Source of the DNA: Conidiobolus coronatus NRRL 28638
Lineage: Eukaryota; Entomophthoromycota; Entomophthoromycetes; Entomophthorales; Conidiobolaceae
NCBI GenBank assembly: GCA_001566745.1
Contig: KQ964474.1
Span: 80,243 to 126,289 of the forward strand
Reading direction: 5' to 3'
Length of the DNA stretch: 46,047 nucleotides
Shown in pieces: positions 22,816 through 34,764 of the stretch. The notes under the pieces were generated by a model that saw only the letters and a list, made by a program, of their open reading frames with translations, searched no databases and was not told the origin of the DNA. The translations under genes and the position numbers were made by a program. Numbering within the stretch: the stretch's first letter is position 1; every line of letters begins with the position of its first letter.

Positions 22816-23083
22816 ATAAGAGATACTCTGGTTAATTTGATTCAAATTTTGTATAAGCTCAGTTCAAAATTTTATCCGTAGTATCTGTAAGTTATTAGCT
22901 TTTATAGCGATTATTTAAAAGATATTAGCTTATAATATCATATTAAAACGCTGTTTTGTTAGTTTTAATTAAAAATAAAGAGATTTTTTAGACTATTTAA
23001 ACGTAAAAAACAGCAATATTGTAGATTTAACCTATAAAAAATTTAGGACATATTTTCCTCGATTTAACCAGAATCGCTCATAT
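22816..23083 (+). mobile_element. TIR element copy E
   Basis: A 268 bp element. The left end ATAAGAGATACTCTGGTTAA is partly eroded. The interior GATTCAAATTTTGTATAAG and GCTCAGTTCAAAATTTT match the family. The right end TTAACCAGAATCGCTCATAT is intact and directly abuts the 61-base run of N. Confidence 0.8.
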
Positions 23084-23144
23084 NNNNNNNNNNNNNNNNN
23101 NNNNNNNNNNNNNNNNNNNNNNNNNNNNNNNNNNNNNNNNNNNN
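23084..23144. other. assembly gap (61 N)
   Basis: Undetermined bases starting exactly at the end of element copy E, as expected where repeats break an assembly. Confidence 0.99.
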
Positions 23145-23644
23145 ATCATTATGATGTTTTAAACTTTTCTATTAAATTTAGTCTATAGGTTTTAATAGTA
23201 TATTATGTTAAAATTTAGAGCTATACTATAAGTATTAGATTAAATTTAGTATATTATCACACCTAATTATTATTAAATTAATAATATTATGAAGTTTTAT
23301 GAATTATAAATTTGTATTTTATTGATATAATATATATTTTAAACTAATAATAAGAATTAAAATAAATTTAAATATAATATTAGAAATAAAATAATCTAAA
23401 AGATTAAGTTAATAATACTTTAAATAAGAGTATTAAAATAAAGAATATTTAAAGTTTTTATACATTTGCGCATAGTTAAAAAATTATAATTTAAATTTTT
23501 TTTATTACTAATAATACATTAAAGAATTGAAACTAATAAAATTTATTATTAAAAATTATTACTTTTAATATAAAAGAAGGATTTTAATATAAAACTTATT
23601 AGATAAGTCGAGTAGAAGTATGCATTTAACTAGCTATTCAATAT
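23145..23644. other. gene-free, extremely AT-rich spacer
   Basis: About 500 bp of A/T with almost no G or C. No feature is seen. Confidence 0.45.
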
Positions 23645-23913
23645 TGGGAGTTGTAAGTGACTGTATTTGTAAAAGTAGTAATTAAGTGTATGTGTCAAGG
23701 TTAACTAGTTGTATATTTCAAAGTTAGCTGTATTATTACAGCTAAGTTCTTATAGCTGCTAATGTAGTGCTCGGCATTTCTTATTTCCGGTATCTTGGGT
23801 GTTTTACATTTGTTTAGGATCAAGAGTTTACGTCATCATATGAATATTTTTGTAGTCTTGGCGTATAGAATTAAATGTGTTTGAATGTGTAGGTGGGATT
23901 CCAGACCATTACA
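23645..23913. mobile_element. candidate solo LTR (fossil)
   Basis: About 269 bp of GC-richer sequence that begins TG and ends CA, with ATAT on both sides. A slightly shorter reading starts TGTAA (23652) and ends TTACA. Length, ends and texture suit a solo LTR of a retrotransposon. No internal coding part is adjacent and no partner LTR is in the window, so the family is unknown. Element copy F begins right at its end. Confidence 0.3.
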
Positions 23914-23915
23914 AT

Positions 23916-24154
23916 ATATGAGTAATTTTGGTTAATTTGATTCAGTTTTGTATGAGCTCAGTTCAAAATTTTAACCGTAGAATAAGCAAGTTATTAGTAT
24001 TTATAATTTTATATTAAAACACTGTTTTTTAAATTTTAACTAGCAAAGAGATTGGTTATACACTTTAAACATATAAAAAAACAAAAATATTGTAGATTTG
24101 GCCAATAAAAAATTTAGGACAAATTTTCCTCCTTTTAACCAGAATCACTCATAT
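23916..24154 (+). mobile_element. TIR element copy F
   Basis: A 239 bp element, the shortest copy. The left end is ATATGAGTAATTTTGGTTAA and the right end is TTAACCAGAATCACTCATAT. The interior GAGCTCAGTTCAAAATTTT and the penultimate GGACAAATTTTCCTCC are well kept. It is flanked by AT/TA-rich target sequence. Confidence 0.88.
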
Positions 24155-27100
24155 ATTGATATAATATATTAGTTTAGTTAATAAACTCTAATCTATATTT
24201 TTTAAAGCAATTATAAAATGCTATTGAATTGCTTTAAATTATTATTCTAATAATAACATTTATAGAATTATTTTAAAAACTTAACATTAATTTTACTATT
24301 ATAAGGGAGTATAAATTAATTTTATTTTTTAAAATGATATTAGCTCTATATAATTAGTATTCTTTTAATATTTAAGTAATTCTATATGATGGTTTAATAT
24401 ATGGCTTTTAATAAAGTCTTTATATGCTAAAAAAGTCATAAAATTATAATAAATATTAGGAGAGAAAAGCTCTTTATTATAATATAGAGAAGCATTTATT
24501 CTTAACTAAGTATTAAAAATCATCCAAGTAGTTAAAATCTAGCCAGATTAAGTACTTTGCTAATAAATTAAAATTTTATAAGAATTTCTTATAAAGCTAT
24601 ATAAGCTTAAATTTAGTTTCATAATTGATATTTTATATATTTAACTTTACAATTATAGCCAGTACTCTTTATTGATCTGATATAATTATTAACTATATAA
24701 TTAACTTCAAAATCTTAAACAGTAAATTTCTCAATATTTTAGTTCATGATGTTTCTATAATTGAAATTATAGCATATAAATCATTGATTAACAACTTATA
24801 TGATATATCTTACCAATTTTCGTAGGATATTTGATGAAGTTACTCATACTTTATATTAATTTTTAGATTACTTTTTATGTGATGGTTAAATATAAAGTTT
24901 TAAAAATGAATATTACATATACTTAGGTAATGATTTTTTACAAATATTTGTAATTTTAAAAAATTATTGTTTTTAAATTAATATATGAAATTATACTATA
25001 TAAATATTGATTTTAACTATCTATTCGTCAAAATTTGTAGCACAGTGTAATTTATAAAATATCTACTTTCTCTAAAATATCTGAAAACATAATTATTATT
25101 TAATATGAAATTCACACAATTAAATATTTCAAATGTTTGTAATCTTATATCAATATTATATTTTGATATGTTGAAATAACAAGCTATTTAACTATTATAT
25201 ATAGTTAAAGCTATAGAAATTTTAACTGTATTATATATTTGAATAACACAATAATTCTTGGTCCAGCTAAAGTTTCTGGATCAATTTGAGTGAATACATT
25301 GTAAAATTCATTAAGTTATAAAATTTTTCGAATATTTGATAAGCTAACTCCATTTGAAATCAAAAATTTAAAAATAGCATAAAATTGACTATATAGTTTT
25401 AAAAGTCAAATCTCAGCTCTCAACGCTAATCATCAGCCCAATAAATCTCTGTACACATAGAATTTTTAATAAAAACACGTTTAATTTTTTTAATAAAATT
25501 TATGTATTACAGCATAAAAATGCAATAAAGTGCATTAAAGTAATTTATATCGCTGCATCAAAAATAATCTCAATATATCTACGCCTAATCTCTATTCAAT
25601 TAACTTTTAAAAATTGTAAACGTGCTTATAGCGAAAATATCTTTTCTATATTAGTAATTTTTTTTGCTTTTAAATTATTGTGCTATTTGACAAGTATAGA
25701 ATTTATCCTTATAGTGAAAAATATAATTAAAGAGCATGACGGATTATGGCACAATAAATAAATAGCCAAGCTCATACTAATTTGCTAATAATAATCGCAT
25801 ATCAGTTGGATATTAAGCCTGTATAAATGTTTTTTGAAACGAATAACAACACCTTAAATATATTGCTAATAGAAAAAGGAAACAGGCTATTGCAGTATAC
25901 AATTTAGTAAATTGTCAAATAGTTTCATAGCTAAAATTAGAAATTTTTTCAAACCAAATTAGCATTTAAAAATTTGATTTTAAGCCAATTAGATTAATAA
26001 TTCATTTAACGTTTCTATTTTCTAATCAAATTGTAACAAAAAGTAGGTATTTAATATTTATCAAAACTATTTACAGATATTGAATAGTATGGATAATTTT
26101 TGTTAAATTTCCTCTGTTTTCTATTAATTGGCATATAATAATAGTGACTTGTAAATTTTAGTATTTTACTATTAAACTAAAGTTCCAAGCTTGCCACTAA
26201 TTTTCCTCATAATTAACTAATAAAATTTTTACAATTTTATTATTCGTTTCAAGTTGAAAGAAATAAACACCAAATGTTGGGCTCTAAATAAATAAAAAAT
26301 TTATTTTAATTAGAGAATTTCAGCTGTACTTGGTGATACAGTTTACCCACATAAATTATACTAAAACTTACCTGTGTACTGAAACCAAGTTCCTATTAAT
26401 AAAGATTAGCTTCCAGAGACCTATCATTATTATTTAAAGGTACAGCGGGGATACAGATGGAAAAGAGCTAGGGGAGAGTTAATTGAAAATACGATCAAAT
26501 TTGTATAGGGAAATGATTACCCTAATATTTAACTAATAATCAAATTAAGTCAATTAGGTAAACTTTTGTGTTAAATCATAAAAAAGTAATCCAAACATAG
26601 TATCATTCATTCTAACAAATCTAGTCAATTAAAGAATAGGCGCTAGTTTTACCAATATACTTTAAATTCAATTTATTTTGTAGTTTAAGCTTAGCTCAAG
26701 AGAGTTACTGTGCGTATATAGTTTTGATATAGATTTAACATTAGCAGACTAATATATTATTTTAATGTCAGTTTCCTCTTGTCAAATCGAATAAAGAGGA
26801 TCTCACAGAACTTTGGGAAAAAGTATGGCAATTATGAATTAACCATCTACTTATCCGGTAAATATGTCAGGGTCTTAATTACGCTTATGACGAACTGAAA
26901 TAAAATTGAGTGGATGAGTTTGCTTTAAAATCCTCTCTAGATGTGATGTATACAGAAAGATAGTTTTGTATACTTTTTTGTGATAAAGCTTGTATATGTT
27001 TAAGGATTATTATAGAGTAATATAATAGATTTTTTTAGTTGATTGTATAAAATTTTAAATAAATTGGTTACTACAAGCCAATTCCTATTAAGATAATTAA

Positions 27101-27263
27101 ATATGATAATGTAGTATAATATAAAATACAGATAGCTGAATAGAGAGAGGGTTGATTATATAGTTTTGGTGTGTGTTACAGTGACTACTATTCAGTAAGG
27201 TTCTCTTGATATAAGTTTACGTCCAGCTTCTAAATAATAAAAAGAAGGGTCAGCAAATAATAT
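24155..27263. other. gene-free AT-rich region (3.1 kb)
   Basis: No ORF of note, no tRNA and no TIR element. The last 200 bp are the 3' flank of the acyl-CoA-binding gene. Confidence 0.5.
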
Positions 27264-28568
27264 TTAAATTTTTTCAAGTAAGTTACCAATGAATCGTCTG
27301 CAACAGGCATTAAAATAGCTGAAATAATAAACTAATACTGAGCGGTGGTGTACAGATCGTATGCGATAATATTGTGTTAATATTATAACTCCGACGAAAA
27401 AGTTTAAAGCTGCCGTTTTTAACCAATCCATTGTAAAACTCTGCCAAAAAGGTTTAGGCGCCCTTATTACATCTGTTTGTCTGAGGTCTTGCTTTAATAG
27501 GTCAATTTTTTGATTTAATGCTGCTACTTGAGTTTGCAAAGATTCTAAAGCTAACTCAGTATCTGAGCTTAGCCCAGAGTCAAAAGAGTCGTGTCTATCT
27601 GAAACTGTGGAGCTTCGATAGTTTCTATGGTTACAAGCTCTAACCGTAACAGTTGAAAGACTTTCGCCATCATCTGATGAAGCATAAGAATCCTCGGAAC
27701 AATCGTCCGGTATCTCAGTTGCATTTGATATTGGTGATTCAGGTGCTACTACATTATCATTAAAGCTTTGATTATGAATAAGGTGAATTTGGCTAGAATA
27801 TTGAGGGTATTGATCGGGTATGATTTCATTAGTTAAAGAGTTGTCTAAGGGGTTATCGGTTAATATTGAGGTGTGCCCGTTACTATTCGTTGTAGGTAAA
27901 TAAATCGCCGAGTCACGGCAGTATTGGAGAATTGCTTCTCTTTTTGTTTGATTAAGTTCAGCTGAGCAGGATTTTGGGAAGCGTTTTGCTCGAGTAGTTG
28001 TGCGAGGCCAGGTAGGATAAACTCCAAGCTGAAAGTCAGTTAGAAGAAGAGTTCTTTCTAAACCGGTTACCAGGTCTACAGCTTGTTGTCTTTCTGGGAA
28101 AGATTTTAAAAACTATTGGGAAAGTTTAATATAGTTGCAAAACAAGTTTAAGTTTGTGTTACCTCTACAAGAGTTTTGACATATTCTTCTTGAGCTTCTT
28201 CTTGAGTTAAGTGCGATACTTCTATCCAAGAGTCCCTATAAAACATACGAGATAAGTATATAGCTCTTGAATAATTATTTCTATATTGATTTAATACAAA
28301 AAAAAATTTAGTACCATTTGGCTTGTGATAACCAATCCCTATTTCTCGGCTTCTTTTTGTAAGTAAATTCCTCCGAAGCTTGCTTATATAGTCCATAAAG
28401 CTGTACAAGTTATAATATTAGTATTTTTTAAATAAAAATAATAAAAATAGTAAATACTTTTAAACGGTCGTCACTTTGTAATTTTAATGAAGTAGGTAAA
28501 TGACGGACGACTGTTACCGCATGATCAAATTTTCTTCTTGAAGGAGGACAAGGAGTAGCGCCAACCAT
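27264..28568 (-). CDS. tail-anchored acyl-CoA-binding protein, ACBD5/Atg37-like
   Basis: Binds long-chain acyl-CoA. Relatives ACBD4/5 and fungal Atg37 sit on peroxisomes. Exons are 28568-28458, 28400-28315, 28235-28163 and 28112-27264 (introns 57, 79 and 50 nt), giving 372 aa. The ACB domain spans about residues 13-92: FDHAVTVVRHLP, then LYGLYKQAS, then AKWDSWIEVSHLTQEEA. The split codon restores the family's KWDxW motif, which confirms the 79-nt intron. A long Ser/Asp-rich linker carries a short coiled coil (about 278-305). A single membrane segment near 320-339 (LKTAALNFFVGVIILTQYY) is followed by a basic tail, the usual tail-anchor topology. DSFDSGLSSD at about 265 loosely resembles a FFAT (VAP-binding) core. 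Peroxisomal location is inferred from family. Confidence 0.88.
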
Positions 28569-31500
28569 TTTAATTAAATAATATATGTGAGAGAAGTAGA
28601 GTAAGAAGTATTCAGGTAATATAAAGCGACAAGGGCAAGAGGCGATATAATTTTTTGTGCGAAAAAAGCAAGAGAAAGAAATAAGCCGATTGAATGTAAG
28701 TGCAAACTAGTGCTATTAAAAGGGAGAACCACCTAATGTCACAAATACAAAAAGAGAGAGGAGCTCTAAAGAGAGTTTATATTTTGAGAGTGAGGGTAAA
28801 TCTCTTTCAAAAGAAAAGAGAGCTGTTTATACCAAATTTGTATTCTTGCTATTCAGGGGAGAGGAAGAGAGGAGGGGGGAAAGCCTATTTAAAATTTAAT
28901 TTTCAAATAAAATTATAAATGAACCAATTCACTAATTAGGGAATTGCATTGAGTAAAAAAATTTTAAATTGTTAGAAAGCAAATTTTGTCATCAAGTAAA
29001 TATCACTTATCCCCTGAATCAAACAACCATCTCCCCCAAATCCTATTGGATGACACCCTTTAAGTTCTTCCAGAAGATCATTCGCCCAGCAAATTTAAAC
29101 TAAGCTAAAAGCGTTTATTCAACTTAGCAGCAAGCAACTTACTTCCCTTAAAGTTAACGATTGGCTCGCTCAATTTGCTAACCAATCAGCTCTTAAAGGT
29201 TAACCTAACGGTCATGGAGATTTTTAATGATTTCAATTGATATACTTAGCCAATTCAATTGATTACTATTAATTAAGAGTAATTTTATAATAATAACTTA
29301 TTATTAGCAATGACAAAACTATCTGAAAAGATACTCTTAAGCCCATTATACTCATTGTGAAGCTCACGCGCGTAATTTTTATCTACTTTTTAGTAATTTA
29401 ATTGAGAATGGTGCAAAATTAACGGGTTTTAAATCAAAGAGTTATTATGCGTCATCCTGCACGGTTTCAAAGCTCTAACTCTCTTCAAACATCACAATCC
29501 TGCAAGTTCAATACAAATTTTTGTAAGGATAAATACTTTTATGACTTATTTATTAGTCTAAAATTACTCAAAATTTGAGTAATTTTGTAATAAAACTATT
29601 TATTAAGATAATTTTAATGGTAAAGATGTGCAATTCAATCAAATTTCATTCAAAGAGAGAAAGGGGAAAATATGGCAAAATTTGATAAAACGATTGGCTT
29701 GAGCTTTTTTTATAAGTTTAATTTTATTCACTTTTTATTGCTGCAAACTAGGATAATATCACTCTAGTTGATCCTAAACTTAATTGGGTCAAAACTCCAA
29801 GTTCTTAAAATAATCATCATTTCGAATATTTCAACATCCAATAGGATTAACTTTCAAATACACAACCTTATTTGGTTTGATTATATAATGAGAGGGAGAT
29901 GGAGGGGCTAAGCTATAGAGGAGAACCTTAACTATGAAAGAGTTAATTCTCACTTACCCCACACCATGTTATTGCCTAGTTAATTTATTCATCTGTATAT
30001 TTCTACCATTTTGGTTAATCCTTTAAGGGCAAAAATACCAATAAAAGTATTAATTCTGGCTCATATTAGAACTTTGCTACTCTAACTGAAGTTGCTTAGA
30101 ATATGAAATGATGATGATGAAGTTACCTCGTACTAATATAGTTTTAGTTTAGTTTATTTACACGTCATAGTTTACCCCATAATTGAATCAGTTTATTTTT
30201 ATTTCAGTCGATACATATAACTTGTAATATTTGTAAGGCTATACATTAATAAGTTTCAGTATTTGAGCTAATACTAGATGTGCATTTTAGCTAACAGAAA
30301 ATAATCATAACATGCGTCAATTACACTAACTAAATCCTGTTGCTCTTCACATTGTTTATACTTAAATAAACTTATAAATTATCAAACAATTAAACAGTTA
30401 TAAATTACAAAAATTTTGTTAATCTTACGATTTGAACTCTTTAATCGGTAATTTTATATTTTCTTATTCTAATTAAACTAACTAACTAACATACATATAT
30501 AGGGGTATGTAAGTGTGTTAAATATATTGAAAAATAGTTAATTTAAAAATTATCGACCAATTAATATTAAAAAATAAAATTTGAATTTTAAAAAAAATAT
30601 TCCGTAAGTAATAACTTAAGATTATACTTTTTGAATTACTTTTAAGTTTAAAAATAAAATTTATAATTTAATTCAACTTCCGATACTTTTATATTAATAA
30701 TAAAATTAAAATAGATAAACTTCCTTTTAGTTAAATTATTTAATTAAATTCACCTCACTATAATTTTTTTTAATTTTGCTGTCAAGTTAAATTTGTAAAG
30801 TTTGAAATTTTAACTAATAATGAGTAAATAATGCTAAATTACCAAAATAAACTTAATTTAATTAGTCAAATTTATGCTTTATTTAAGTATTTAAAAATTC
30901 AAATTATTGCGTGATTATAGTTTATTTAATTGATTAAAATAATGTGTATTTTTATGTAATGAACATACTCCAGTTATTAAGTCAAATGGATTAAAGTTTT
31001 TCCTTTTAATGCAAAACAAAGATTAATTATTGTGAAACTATCCAAATTTTCATCCATAATAATTTTGAATTTAGTCTTACTAGAATTGTAAATGGTTTAT
31101 AATTTTAAACCCGATATTAGTTACAAGCATTGGTGTGATATAATTACATTAACCAAGTTAGTCTATTACCATATATTTGAAATTTTTATATTTAAGTTAA
31201 AATTCGCATTTATACTATTTTTTTTATAAAATTGTATGAGTAATTTGATAAATTTTAGTTTAATTAGATACAATTGAGATAAAAAAATATTCAATTAAAT
31301 AATAATAATAAATTCTAGTTAATTCAAGTAATTGTGAATTAAATTGTTTTATTAGTCTATTAATATCAGATAAAAAAACAATAAAAATTAATTTAAAACT
31401 AGTTTTAATGCGTAAAATATAATCTAATCATTTCAAAAAAATCTGTTCAAAAAGCTAATTTAAAACGAATTAACTTTTAAACAATATCAGCTTTATTACA

Positions 31501-32847
31501 ATGTTCGAAAAATATATAGAAAATTTTATTAATTCATAATAACTTGATTAATAATAAAAAATAAATTAAGGGTCTAGCCACATGACATATATTAATTACT
31601 TATATTTACAAAATTATTAATAAATTAATATATATTGCTTGAATAATTTGCAATAATCACAAATAATTAGTATTTCTTTAGTGTTAATTACTAAATTAGG
31701 ATTTAAAGTTAAGTTTATAATGTATATTATACAAAATAGTAATTAAATAGGGGGAGAATGAAGCGTGTATACATATAATTTAAGCTGATTATTAATAACA
31801 CTATAATAACAAATTATTGTTAATTTATAATATCTCAAATTGCATAAATAATTATTCAATATTATCCTATTATTACACAATTTTAGTTCAAAATTTACCT
31901 ATATTTTAATACTTTGTGCATAATAGCTATCACCTCCTTTCCCTCTCTCCCAACAAGTTAACATTAATCCAAAATTAACTAGTAGAATGATACAATTTTG
32001 GTATTAAATAACATAAATTATTTGAAAATGATGTATAATCCCCCTCAATTAATATACTCCCTCTTTAACTTTGTATGATTACTTGATTAGTAAAAATAAT
32101 AAACTTTTTTAGTGACTAGAGATAATTTACGTGATTATTAATTTAAATTGCTAATTTTTCAATTTTTGTAGCCATTTTGTTTGATACTCCTTCCCTCTCT
32201 CTTACTTGGATTCCCTCCTTCTCCTTCTCGCTTACAGCCCAATTATAATCAAATAAACATGGTACTATTAATAACTATAATCTTTTCTTATTAGTAATAA
32301 TTTGCAAAAATTAGTAAAATTGTAGAGAAAATCGCCAATTAAATGCAGACTGAATCCAGTTAATATTAATATTAGTAATGATTACTCTATAGGGGAGTGA
32401 AGAAGAGAAGAATAGAGAGGGGAGAAGTTAGAGAAGGGAGCGAAGAGGGAGAAAGTTTTTAATAATTTTTAATAAGCATGATAATAATGTGGTTTATGCT
32501 TATTGATTATTAATTATTATGGGTTAATGAGCTAATTTGTAATAATTAATGAAAAAAAATTCTTATTTTACTCTTATTCTTTGTCATTTGTTAATCTAAT
32601 ACCTTTAAGTAAAGGAGCTTGAAAATTCTAGATTTTTTGCATGAATTCATAAAAGTAAAACCATTTTAATCTACTAAGCTTAACTTAAAAATAGATAAGA
32701 TTATTAATATAGTAGTTATAGATAAGTGAGTTTATTTACCATTTTATATTCTTAGATTATAAGCGTATTCTAAATTAAATAGCAAATAATGAGCGTCATA
32801 TAGGTTTTTAGACCAATAAAGTTAGAGTTTAATAAATTTAAACCATA
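28569..32847. other. large region with no supported gene (4.3 kb)
   Basis: Mostly AT-rich. Purine-rich patches (about 28740-28880 and 32394-32456) and pyrimidine-rich patches (about 32180-32240) occur. A 72-codon frame at 28700-28918 is purine-run driven and not convincing. No tRNA, domain or TIR element copy is found. The 5' side near 28569 must include the acyl-CoA-binding gene promoter. Confidence 0.5.
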
Positions 32848-33480
32848 TTATTCAGTCTTTTTCCTCGTATTCCTACCTGCACCGCCTGCTCTTTTCCTCT
32901 TTTTAAAAGATATATCGCCTCCTCCCTCTTCACCTTCATTCTCTTCCTCTGCCGCAGGTTGAACTTTCTCCTGAATTTTAAAGTTATTAAGGTCTTCAGG
33001 GTCGCCTTGTACATCCTCATCTTCATCCTCCTCTTCCTTAGATGCTTTATGTCTTACTATATTGATTTTAGGCTCTTCTACAACTTCCCAAGCTCCTATC
33101 TTTGTAGTCCCTGTGATATGAATATCTTGACCAGGTGGGGCTACTGGTGCTGAAGGTGGGGGTGGTGGAGCAGCTGTAACCTTTTCTGTTCTTGTAGAAG
33201 TTGACTTAATCACGCTAGATACATTAACATCTAATTTACCAGTCTCAGCAACATATTGACTTCTAGCAATTCTCTCAATTCTTTCCAATTCCCTTTTAGT
33301 CTCCAAATCTTCATTTAATTTTTGAGTAGTTTTCTTATCAATTCCCACGCGATGCTTTTTAATATTAGCCAAATGCTTTTGACTAGTGTCGTGCTTCTGT
33401 CTACTAGGCTTATTATCATATACAAAAATTCTACAGTATTTACACCAAATGCGACTACCTGAAACCCAATACTCTGACAT
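32848..33480 (-). CDS. U1-type zinc-finger protein, WBP4/FBP21-like
   Basis: Probable spliceosome-associated protein. Intronless, 210 aa. The N-terminus starts MSEYWVSGSRIWCKYCRIFV, very like WBP4 (MADYW…FCDYCK). The matrin/U1-type finger uses Cys13, Cys16, His30 and His36 (spacing C-x2-C-x13-H-x5-H). A charged helix (KLNEDLETKRELERIERI) follows, then a Pro-rich stretch (APPPPPSAPVAPPG) and a conserved-looking GAWEVVEEP. The acidic region and the basic tail FKKRKRAGG with RKK could be a nuclear signal. The WW domains of vertebrate WBP4 are absent. Confidence 0.85.
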   Translation of the reverse strand: MSEYWVSGSRIWCKYCRIFVYDNKPSRQKHDTSQKHLANIKKHRVGIDKKTTQKLNEDLETKRELERIERIARSQYVAETGKLDVNVSSVIKSTSTRTEKVTAAPPPPPSAPVAPPGQDIHITGTTKIGAWEVVEEPKINIVRHKASKEEEDEDEDVQGDPEDLNNFKIQEKVQPAAEEENEGEEGGGDISFKKRKRAGGAGRNTRKKTE

Positions 33481-33970
33481 TTTTATTATTTAAAATTTTG
33501 AATTTAATCTATTTATATTATTGTTACGATGTTTATTAAAATTATATTTTTTTTACTTAATATAAAGTGTTTAATTAATAGTGTTCTAATAGTTATTATT
33601 ATTTTCTTTTAATTTTAATTTAATAATATTTCTAAGTGACTATTGTACACCAAATTAAATCCAATTCAAAGTTTATTAATAAACGGTACTATTATGGGAT
33701 TTAAATAGAAATTAAAATTTATCCCACAATTTTTAAATTAACCAATAATGTATAATATAATAATTTTAAGTGAATTAAATTTTAATATGTTGTTAATGGT
33801 TGTAATAGTTTATAAAAGCAGATATTAACTAGTAAATTAATTTTATTAGTAAAGTTTAACTCTGTAATATTTTATAATTCTTTTATTTTCCAATATCCTC
33901 GATTTTTTTTGTTTATTAGGTAAGTTGTAAATTCGATATTATAAAATTAATTAAAATGATGTTCATTTAC
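33481..33970. other. upstream region of the WBP4-like gene up to the gap
   Basis: About 490 bp of AT-rich sequence, divergent promoter side. No gene is seen before the run of N. Confidence 0.4.
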
Positions 33971-34743
33971 NNNNNNNNNNNNNNNNNNNNNNNNNNNNNN
34001 NNNNNNNNNNNNNNNNNNNNNNNNNNNNNNNNNNNNNNNNNNNNNNNNNNNNNNNNNNNNNNNNNNNNNNNNNNNNNNNNNNNNNNNNNNNNNNNNNNNN
34101 NNNNNNNNNNNNNNNNNNNNNNNNNNNNNNNNNNNNNNNNNNNNNNNNNNNNNNNNNNNNNNNNNNNNNNNNNNNNNNNNNNNNNNNNNNNNNNNNNNNN
34201 NNNNNNNNNNNNNNNNNNNNNNNNNNNNNNNNNNNNNNNNNNNNNNNNNNNNNNNNNNNNNNNNNNNNNNNNNNNNNNNNNNNNNNNNNNNNNNNNNNNN
34301 NNNNNNNNNNNNNNNNNNNNNNNNNNNNNNNNNNNNNNNNNNNNNNNNNNNNNNNNNNNNNNNNNNNNNNNNNNNNNNNNNNNNNNNNNNNNNNNNNNNN
34401 NNNNNNNNNNNNNNNNNNNNNNNNNNNNNNNNNNNNNNNNNNNNNNNNNNNNNNNNNNNNNNNNNNNNNNNNNNNNNNNNNNNNNNNNNNNNNNNNNNNN
34501 NNNNNNNNNNNNNNNNNNNNNNNNNNNNNNNNNNNNNNNNNNNNNNNNNNNNNNNNNNNNNNNNNNNNNNNNNNNNNNNNNNNNNNNNNNNNNNNNNNNN
34601 NNNNNNNNNNNNNNNNNNNNNNNNNNNNNNNNNNNNNNNNNNNNNNNNNNNNNNNNNNNNNNNNNNNNNNNNNNNNNNNNNNNNNNNNNNNNNNNNNNNN
34701 NNNNNNNNNNNNNNNNNNNNNNNNNNNNNNNNNNNNNNNNNNN
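33971..34743. other. assembly gap (773 N)
   Basis: Undetermined bases between the divergent WBP4-like and TAH18 genes. They hide most of the TAH18 promoter and could hide a small gene. The long open frames across it are artefacts of the N run. Confidence 0.99.
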
Positions 34744-34764
34744 CTAAATAATAGCAATATATAA

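Noticed and set aside
26366-26374. ACTTACCTG, similar to the 5' end of U1 snRNA
   Set aside because: The following sequence shows none of the U1 stem-loops or Sm site; it is probably chance or a cryptic donor complement.
27264-27370. Extra intron near the 3' end of the ACBD5-like gene (GTATTAGTTTATTATTTCAG)
   Set aside because: It would be only 20-35 nt, shorter than any other intron here, and the open frame continues to a normal stop.
28700-28918. 72-codon ORF rich in Arg/Lys/Glu
   Set aside because: Driven by purine runs (GAGAGAGG and similar) in a divergent promoter area, with no domain, and composition unlike the real genes here.
29040-29850. 13-bp inverted repeat ATCCTATTGGATG / CATCCAATAGGAT about 800 bp apart
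   Set aside because: Short, with no matching flanks or terminal structure; a match of this length between two points in 46 kb is expected by chance.
33956-34757. Two ~263-codon open frames, one per strand
   Set aside because: They consist almost entirely of N and are an artefact of the gap.
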